Shown one piece after another: positions 57,201 through 64,000 of a stretch of 64,000 nucleotides of DNA. The notes beneath the pieces were generated by a model, which worked only from the letters and a program-made list of their open reading frames with translations, searched no databases and was not told where the DNA came from. The number at the start of each line of letters is the position of its first letter. The first letter of the stretch is position 1. The position numbers and the translations under genes were made by a program. The stretch spans positions 1 through 64,000 of the forward strand of contig WFMF01000457.1 of assembly GCA_011033025.1 (NCBI GenBank). The letters are read 5' to 3'. The DNA is from Beroe forskalii. Taxonomy: Eukaryota > Ctenophora > Nuda > Beroida > Beroidae.

Positions 57201-59200
57201 ACCCCGGCCTCCGGATGGACTGTAACAGGAAGCTGATCACAGAGCGGCAGGACGCGGAGAAGGCTCAGACAGATCGCAGGAACAGGGAGAGAAAAGTGAG
57301 GGTTTTAGTTCAAAAGTTAAGATAGCAAAGAAATAGATGACAAGTTTAATTAAGGTGACTCCTTCTTGGATTATTGACATCTTGAATGAATATTGTACAT
57401 CTTGTATTTCTTGACTTGCATTCGTGAATTCATGATATGTTATTGATCAAACCAACTTTCAGTTCGTCAGAGAAGAGTTGGAGAGGTGTGACGAAGTGAT
57501 TGACAAAGTCTTCTACATCGTCGACGCTCTCTCTATCGTAGAGTATCTGGACGGGGAGCACGTCCCTTGTGAGATGGGCGTGGTCAAGTGTACTGTCCGG
57601 GACGGCATTATCGCGCACTACCACTTCTTCCCTGATCCTGGACCCCTTAGGTTGGTGTTTGTTCCTCAATTATTGTTTACTATTCTTGCAGTTTCTGTTG
57701 TTTTAATTTTGATGAAATCAAGATCTAAATCGGAAGAAGTGGCTGAACTTCGATCTGAAAGCAGCTTCTTCCAGACTGCCACCTTCATAGCATCGAGTCA
57801 GTGAATAACATTTTCAGGGCTGGGCACTTCGCCGAAGCACTGGAGCGTTGCGAAAAGGAGCACGAAATCAAACCCAAGGATTTCCCTCTTGCCAGCAATG
57901 ACTACGAGAGAGACGTCTCCAAGTTAGTGGATCTGATGAACTTGCACTGCCCCAAGACCCCCTTCATCTTCGCTCGCTCCAGCGAGGCTAAGAAAGCAGA
58001 GAGTTGCCTCGGGTGGTTAGGCTTCAGAGTGGACCAGGAGTTCCAACCCAAGGTGATGGAACTGGAGAGTTTCATCGAGGAGCTCATTGCCTTCACCAAA
58101 AACACCCCGCCCACCTTCGCTCAGATCAGACGGTTGCTCTTCGAAACGAAGTTCGATTTCATCCAGGGAAACCGGTGTGACTTCCACACCCAAACCGACA
58201 AGATCGCGTGCAGCATCGGCAACGTCCGGAAGTACCTGTATTTCATGTGCGAGATCCTGTACGATTACTTCGAGTTTGAGATTGTGGAGGGTCAACATTT
58301 CCCCGAGGGGTACGATAACAGCTGTGCTGCTTCTCGGCCTTCCTTCAGCGTGACTTCTTCCGTCATCGGAGACCCCCATGACTTTGATGATACCTCCTCG
58401 GTTGCCTCGAGTTTCTCGATAGGGTCGTATCAGCAGAATCGTGACATGGAACACCCCCGTAGACCTAACGATAACTCCTTCTCCAACAAGAAGAAGGAAG
58501 AGGTATTGAACCAGGTGGGTAACATGTCGTTGGGTCAGCCTAACTCGTTCAGTGGATCAGTCAACTCCTTCGCCACCTCTAGCACTGGTCCCAGTTCTAG
58601 GAATGACAGTAACGCGACCCCACAACCTGATCCCCCTCGCCGGCCCCACTCTAACTTAACCTTCAACAAAACAGCAGATGACACCCTAAAACCTGGTTAT
58701 GTGTCTCCCATCAAAGGTGCCTACACTGGCGTTAATTCCTTCAGTGCGAGTGTCTCAGCGAGGTCTTTGTCACCAGTGTCCTCTGTTGGGCGAGGTAGCA
58801 CCAAATCCTTGCCCCCGTCCCAGAAGTTCCAGCAACAACCATCCCAGAACTGTAACCAGCCACCCCACAACTACCAGCAGCCCTCTCAGAGCATCAACCA
58901 GCCCTCTCAGAGTACCTTCTCCCAGACCCCACCGCTCCCCCTAACTCATTGCCCCTGAGGACTGCTTCCACTGTCCCCTCCCTGGGACGGAGCCGAGGGC
59001 GCGGCATTTCCCTCGCCCCTCAGTCGCCAAGCACCGCCTCAACCGCCCTCCCGGGCGCCTCTACCCCCGGCGCCGCTCAGTCTCTACCGAGTATGGGGAG
59101 AGGGAGAGGACGGGGGGCGGTGTCCCCCATGCAGTCTCAACCACCACCCTTTCTCAGGAGACCAAATACCAGTCCGAGCAAGAAGTCGTGGGGAAATTGA
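54202..59200 (+). CDS. MAEL: M7: Maelstrom, complete (HMG box, MAEL domain, RG-rich tail)
   Basis: Exons 54202-54352, 57078-57295, 57463-57650 and 57818-59200 join with matching phases (1, 0, 2). Maelstrom acts in nuage and nucleus in the piRNA pathway. The HMG box spans about residues 28-105 (KPNGFICFANAQKK; WRKLTPDEKKEWTQRAKEEY). The MAEL RNase-H-like domain follows, with the E-H-C-C zinc set: E160 (VPCEMG), C306 and H309 (RCDFH), C317. The tail is Ser/Pro/Gln-rich. In-frame translation stops at 58958 (565 residues). A GRSRGRG and GRGRGRG tail lies in the next frame to 59200, reached by a one-base change in a CCCCC run near 58938. That may be an error or a real truncation. Intron 1 (2.7 kb) holds E-boxes, a satellite and an antisense LINE. 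The other MAEL copies here are all partial. Confidence 0.88.
54525..54688. promoter_or_regulatory. Four CACGTG boxes at the start of M7 intron 1
   Basis: CACGTG at 54525, 54546, 54607 and 54683, in the same arrangement as unit A (41894-42056). Being inside the intact MAEL gene, this copy is the one likely to matter for expression. Confidence 0.4.
54825..55170. repeat. GC palindrome and 29-bp satellite in M7 intron 1 (unit B)
   Basis: Starts with GCGGCGCGGCGCGCGCGCCG, then about ten copies of the GTACTGGTGTCAAAGATACG unit. It is shorter than the unit A array (about 20 copies), so copy number changed after duplication. Confidence 0.85.
55181..56907 (-). mobile_element. 5'-truncated non-LTR retrotransposon (LINE), antisense in M7 intron 1
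   Basis: Two overlapping minus-strand frames, 56888-56223 and 56343-55564, are parts of one broken polymerase. The first has the RT palm motif LLWADDLVLMAQ and thumb-type sequence (YGCQVWLPE). The second has the late-LINE zinc-knuckle region (TCPHCCSED, then DENHLLNICSLYDEPR). A one-base shift near 56285 separates them. The 3' end (low coordinates) carries a 10-bp repeat, AGGATTAAAC three times, typical of CR1/L2-like 3' ends. TAGAGAT is duplicated at 55174-55180 and 56908-56914. Endonuclease and early RT are missing. The site is empty in unit A near 42830. Confidence 0.85.
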
Positions 59201-60070
59201 TGTTTCGTTTGTATTGTATTGTATTGGGGTTCATTGGTTCTTTAAATGTTCAATAGATTGATATCGCTATTTATTGTTTACTTATTGAGTGTTCGTTCTT
59301 TGTTGTATTGTAAATCAAGCTTGTTTCCATGTTCAATTTTGTTTCCTATCAATGATGATGTGTCTTGCAAGTACAACCCCTGGTGTATTTCACAAAAGTA
59401 TTGAAATGATTAATGTATGTTTATGAATATGATGTTAATGTTATTTTAAGACCATCTTGTAATTAAGTTTCCGTTAGTTCAAGGTTTCAGCATCTGTTTG
59501 ACGTTAAATATCGCTCTTAGAGCATCAGAATCTGATCACATGTATGACCATGATAGCTGTCACGTGATATACATATCCGTTGGGAGTCAGTTTATCCAAG
59601 TTTTTATTTATAATAATTCTGGGGAGTTGGTTGAAAATTACTGTTTGCATTGCTGCTTATACTATCCATTCAGTTTAATTGCATGAAGTTTATATTATCA
59701 TCAAAGAATTGTTTCAGTATTGAGTAACTCGTATAAGCATTTGCATTACGAGTGAACATCTTAAAGTTCATTTTTCCACAGCCCTAAGTGCTATTTAATT
59801 TGTTATATAACATTGTTTTCTTACGTTATTCTTTTTCTTTTGTTATCACTGTGGTCAATTCTATCTGAAAAGTTTAAATTGAATAGTTTTGCATTTTTTC
59901 ATAAATATTTTAGATATTACTATTTCATGATATTTCTCGGAGTATTGGAATTTAGGGCTCCAAATGGCATGAGACATTACTAAACAGGCATCATTTGTAG
60001 GAAGTATGACATGAAATATGTGGAGACGGAGAATGGGTGTCTGGAGAAGATAGATTGATTGGTACCTGAC
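59201..60070. other. M7 3' flank
   Basis: AT-rich, presumably the M7 3' UTR and intergenic DNA. No gene; a 62-codon open frame at 59498-59686 is not convincing. Confidence 0.5.
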
Positions 60071-60245
60071 TCACTGTTGAGACATCTTACTAGCAGTTAA
60101 GACAACTTACTAGCAGTTGAACTCACCATTCTCGCAGTTGAGACACATCTTTCTCGCAGTTGAGACACATCCTACTCGCAGTTGAGACACATCTAGCTCG
60201 CAGTTGAGACTCACCATTCTCGCAGTTGAGACAAATCCACCAGTA
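60071..60245. repeat. Tandem repeat of about 24 bp just before the M8 start
   Basis: About seven copies of TCGCAGTTGAGACACATCTT, with ACTAGCAGTTAAGACAACTT variants on the left. It ends eight bases before the M8 ATG, so it would be the M8 5' UTR or promoter. Confidence 0.8.
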
Positions 60246-60252
60246 GAGAGAC

Positions 60253-61279
60253 ATGGTAGTGGTGTTACCTGCAGGAGCTCAGATCCCTGCCCCTCCGCCC
60301 CTAGACCTCCGCAAACTATCCAGAGCCGGTGTCACTACAACCGGTGTCACTACTTCGGGATGTGGTGTCACTGCCGGTAACCAGCTCAGGTTACACACAG
60401 ATGTTCATCCATCAATTAAAGCGATATTATTGCTTTCCGTTTCTCAGAAGAGAACATTATTTTTGTTCACTGAATAGTTTTAAACCCGGGCAAGCTTCCT
60501 TTACCTATGTCAATAATTTGATCACATTCCTCTCAGGGACGGAGTATCTCACTTTGTTGCCTCACTGGACGCTGTCTCCGCATGCAGTGTCCCCATAGTA
60601 ACGGTAGGAGTTGAGAGTGTGTTGCCTGGACATCTCCGACAAAGGCCCACCCCTCGGGAGATAGGACTCACGACCTTCACTCTGCAGGACGGAATAGTGG
60701 ACAAAATCCACGCTTTCTTGGACCCCGGCAAACTACCACGAGGTAAGATAAGTTGGAAAACTGCCACGAGGTGAGATAAGGTGTATTTTCGAGAAGTGAG
60801 TTGGTGTCAGGCCCTCAACTCTGGCATCCTCGATGCATTTTGGAGCCCTCAATTTAATGTTATATCGGATAGATATTTTATGTTTGATTCTGTGCGGAGT
60901 GTAATGCCACATCCTCGCCAAAATAAAGTTATCCTCGTCCCCAGGTTTCTTGCACGAGGCACAGTTTCACTCTGAAACTCACAAGATTCCCGTCCTAGAC
61001 TTCGCGGAGCCAGCCGAGTTGCCCCATACTGTCTACCAAAACATCCTGGATATCACGCACCCGCACAACGTAAATATAATCCTCTTTCAGTGCCCTTTAT
61101 ATATTATCTAAAATCAAACTCAACGCGCGTAGCAGATGTGCTATGTCCAATTATTCTGCTTGGGAACAGGATTTTGAGAAGTCCATGATTTCAACTTGAT
61201 GCATTTCAGTTCGTGTTTACTCTAGCGCATCTCGTTTCGCACGTTCAACAAGCCCTGGATTGGATAAAGGTGGAGTCCA
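60253..61279 (+). CDS. M8: Maelstrom paralogue without HMG box, 3' end not found in the window
   Basis: Exons 60253-60389, 60537-60742, 60945-61069 and 61210-61279 join in phases 2, 1, 0 and leave in phase 1. The product starts MVVVLPAGAQIPAPPPLDLR. It then contains PTPREIGLTTFTLQDGIVDK and IHAFLDPGKLPRGFLHEAQF, which align closely with the MAEL core (EIG...YSLxEGI...FHxFINPGEIPRGF). HKIPVLDFAEPAELP and LVSHVQQALDWIKVES continue the family order. The first Glu of the zinc set is kept (REIG). The C-x2-H exon was not found between 61280 and 64000, where transposon DNA dominates, so it lies outside the window or was lost. The first exon could alternatively use the donor after 60376, but that breaks the frame. 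Confidence 0.7.
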
Positions 61280-61319
61280 GTAAGTTGAATGTTATACAAA
61301 TATCGCGAGTTCTGAGACT

Positions 61320-64000
61320 ACAGGGGTCATTCATAAACCAAAACTCATACTCAAATTGTGAGATTTTCTTACAATTCTAAGTACTAGTAGACGTTTGCTA
61401 TTCATAATACTTAGTAATTACTAGCCTGAGTATTTTGTCGTGAGTAAATCCTCAAAATTCAAACTCATGCTCAAATCGGTATTCATAAACTAGTATTTAC
61501 TCGCCCCTAAATACTAGTACTCAAATTGGTATTCATAAACTTAGTAAATGCTCAAAACAAGTACTCCGAGAGTTAGTATCGTTTTCATTTTCTCAGAATA
61601 AATACTCGTGTGTATTTTGAGAGGGTTGGTCATGCAAAAACAGTCATTTTGTTGATGCATTCGACAAATACAAGTGGGATAACGATTTTGCTTCCACCCT
61701 TGTTATCGCAATTGCCGTTGACTAACTTTTGATATTCCACGGCTTATTACTTACCATGGGTCAGCCTTCGTATATAAACTCCTTATCTCTAATCCTTTAT
61801 TCCACCGTATATAACATTCGATCATAGATTAGTGCGCTTCAGCAATTGGTCATTGTAGGTCACGTGTGCACGTCACGTGACTGCGCTGAACCAATAGCAG
61901 TGAAGGAGATAATTGAAACAACCGTAGTTTATCTTCGTTTCTATCACGTTCGTTTCAATCACGGTATATAAGTGGCGCCACTCAGACGCGGTTGATTACT
62001 CCATCCGTGTCTCAATGTTTATTTTGTTTCAGAGTTGATTTCTGATTGGGGGATCGAAATAAAGATAACGCAGACTTGAAGTTCTATGAAAACAGCGTAT
62101 TCAGTATTGCTCTGTTTTATTCTAATTTGTATCATTTCCTTGTGACCTTGCTTTTGTTTGTCAGAGTTTGTTTCGGACTCATCAATTGAAATAAATAACA
62201 TTATTCAAGATCGTGATCAATATAATTACATGCAATCATAAAACCGTAGACAAGTATCTGGTAAATGGCAGTTGTGTGATCTGAAATTGTTTTTGTTCTC
62301 GGTACACTATCAAACTAGGAATTTCATTGATATTTGAGTCCCACATACCAACCACCCAATCGTTGAAGGAATGCGTATTTGCTCCATCAGTGCTATTCAG
62401 ACCGTTAAGACTGTCATTTACATATTTTGATCATTTGCTGTTGAATTTATTCGTTGGATTGACCTCGACACGATGATGATGTCACATTTTAGCTTTAAGG
62501 GATCGTTCACATATTACGTAATCAGCCGAGGGGGGGGGGGGTTTCCAAATGATTACGTTTGATTACGAGGGGGGAGGGGGGGTTTGGCCAATGATTACGT
62601 AATCAAAATATCTAAATTTTCATGAAAATTACAAGGATTTTTATGAAAATTTCACAAATTTTGATGAAAATTTCAAGAATTTTCATAATAATTTAAAGAA
62701 TTTTCATGAAAATTTCAAGAATTTTCATGAAAATTTCAAGAATTTTTTATGAAAATTTTTAGGATGTCCGAATTTTTATTACCAAAAATTAACCATTTGC
62801 AGAAAAAATTGTCAAAATTTCATAATTATGATTAAAACATGATCTACTCTAACTCAATATGGTTCAGAATGTATAGTTCCTTTAGTGCTGCCCATATAGG
62901 AGGGATGTACTCCATTCGTTGAACTCTTCCAAACCACTTCAGTGCCTCTCTGTATGTAAGGTTTGCTGCTCTGTGCTTGATCAGAGGTTCGGAGGCCTTT
63001 CTTTCCCTAGAGCTCTAGAGTTGATGCCAGAGCAGGTCTTGGCGTACATCCGCAGCTCCATTATCCAGGAATCAATCTTTTTGATGAAGCTGTAGGAAGC
63101 TGCAGTTGTCTGTGAAGTTGCCAGACTCTGATCTGGCACTGAGGGGCTAGGGCTGATCTGGATCTAGGGTTCTGTCGGCAGATGAGCAGGACACGGATAC
63201 TGAACTTTGGTTCCATCGGTTTTGAAGGAGGTTGAGGTGGGACCAAGATGTTGATTTTTGGCTCTTTAGTGGAACTGGGGGCCTCAGGTGTAGAGGAGGA
63301 GGAGGATGATCTGTTGGAGGTAAAGGAGGATGATGGGCAAATGAGGATGCGTTGGAGGAAGAGAAAGAGGAGGAGGTGTCCATCTCATTGTCAGAGGAGT
63401 TGTCATAGGCAAGATTTCCATAGGAAACGCTTAAAGAAGCTTTGAATGTCATCTTCATGTCGATGATGTTGATGATTGAATTGAAACACACGATACTGTT
63501 CTAATTTTTTGTCAGTTAATGCAGTTTTTTGGTGACGTCAAAAAACTGAAGGAGGGGGGGGTTGGGCCATGATTACGTAATATTTTCCGAAAAAGAGGGG
63601 GGGTTTGGCCATGATTACGTTTGATTACGGAGGGGGGGGAGGGGGGTAAAAAATGCCCAAAAATTGATTACGTAATATGTGAACGATCCCTAACGACACT
63701 GTAATTCGTGATAGATAAGTAAATTTAACCGTTTCAATCATGAAACAATTCAGTTATCTTACCTATTCCACTCAGTGAAACAGGCAACAGGGAACTATAG
63801 CCAGTTAGAAAGCTGCTTCGAAGCTCGGCTTTGAGTATTTTCACGCGAGTATTTTTCAATTTCACTGAGCTTTTTCTTAGGTTGGAGAAATACTCGAGCT
63901 GAGTTTAGTACGAGTCTGAGTCCAAACATGGCGATAATTACTCAAGTTTTATGAATAGCAAATTTGAGTACCAGAAAATCTTAAGTAATTATTCGCTAGT
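61320..64000. mobile_element. Probable inverted-repeat element, continuing past the window edge
   Basis: On the left, ACGTTTGCTATTCATAATACTTAGTAATTA-type sequence (61391-61421) is matched inverted near the right edge (ACTCAAGTTTTATGAATAGC, 63940-63959). Both sides repeat short GAGTATTT and CTCAAATT motifs. The right terminus lies beyond base 64000, so target duplication cannot be checked. It contains the Harbinger-like element at 62499-63690. No transposase was seen. Confidence 0.4.
62499..63690. mobile_element. PIF/Harbinger-like non-autonomous element, 1.19 kb
   Basis: The termini GGGATCGTTCACATATTACG and CGTAATATGTGAACGATCCC are perfect inverted repeats. TAA is duplicated at 62496-62498 and 63691-63693. 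Subterminal G-runs alternate with ATGATTACGTAATC on both sides. The left interior (62600-62760) is a repeat of GAAAATTTCAAGAATTTTCA. A minus-strand Ser/Pro-rich frame (63491-63147) and its overlap are low complexity and not recognisable as a transposase. Same family as the short MITE at 1490-1643. Confidence 0.8.

Noticed and set aside
63147-63491. Minus-strand Ser/Pro-rich frame as a transposase or Myb-like Harbinger protein
   Set aside because: Low-complexity composition only; no DDE or Myb/SANT motif visible.
1-64000. tRNA, rRNA or other structured RNA genes
   Set aside because: I scanned for B-box-like GGTTCAA/GGTTCGA with matching A-box and acceptor stems and found none convincing; a covariance-model search would be decisive.

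Overview
The window is nuclear DNA from an invertebrate animal. The genes carry GT-AG introns, long AT-rich spacers separate them, minisatellites and MITE-like elements are frequent, and one LINE reverse-transcriptase fragment is present. The recognisable proteins are metazoan: Maelstrom, short-chain enoyl-CoA hydratase and TMEM145. I cannot name the phylum from sequence alone. Nearly all genes lie on the + strand.

The main content is a cluster of Maelstrom (MAEL, piRNA pathway) paralogues, called M1 to M8 here. M1 (3-1451) is the 3' end of one copy. M2 (3620-6572) is a divergent copy with a damaged zinc motif. M3 (14265-18349) is an HMG-less copy whose last visible exon runs into a minisatellite made of its own splice donor. 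M4 (27758-29907) and M6 (45632-47349) are C-terminal copies with long Ser/Pro-rich tails. M5 (41581-41731) is an orphan first exon. M7 (54202-59200) is the only copy with HMG box, MAEL domain and RG-rich tail. M8 (60253-61279) is another HMG-less copy, incomplete in the window. An unrecognised 318-residue gene lies at 12562-13518.

From about 24.9 kb to 57 kb the layout is a large tandem duplication. Unit A (about 24.86-42.87 kb) runs from within TMEM145 through M4, four chimeric genes and ECHS1 to MAEL exon 1. Unit B (about 43.63 kb onward) repeats this with two chimeric genes. As expected for a tandem duplication, the intact TMEM145 is at the left edge and the intact MAEL at the right edge. 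A 5'-truncated TMEM145 and an orphan MAEL exon 1 sit at the junction.

The most striking observation is a set of six tandem chimeric genes (F1-F6). In each, the 5' flank and N-terminal presequence region of ECHS1 is joined to the Ser/Pro-rich tail of the M4/M6 type of MAEL; the two best-matched copies keep an almost unchanged presequence. The predicted products would carry a possible mitochondrial targeting peptide on a MAEL tail without the RNase-H-like domain. Expression and function are unknown.

Other content: a family of elements with G-run terminal repeats and 6-bp target duplications (26668-27271, 32239-33590, 14699-16456), two of them filled with a GGTACC-palindrome minisatellite; PIF/Harbinger-like MITEs; a foldback element in both units; and two satellites sharing the core ACTGGTGTCA. 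Parts of 35.9-37.3 kb and 51.6-52.6 kb look like poor consensus sequence, so apparent pseudogenes there should be read with caution.
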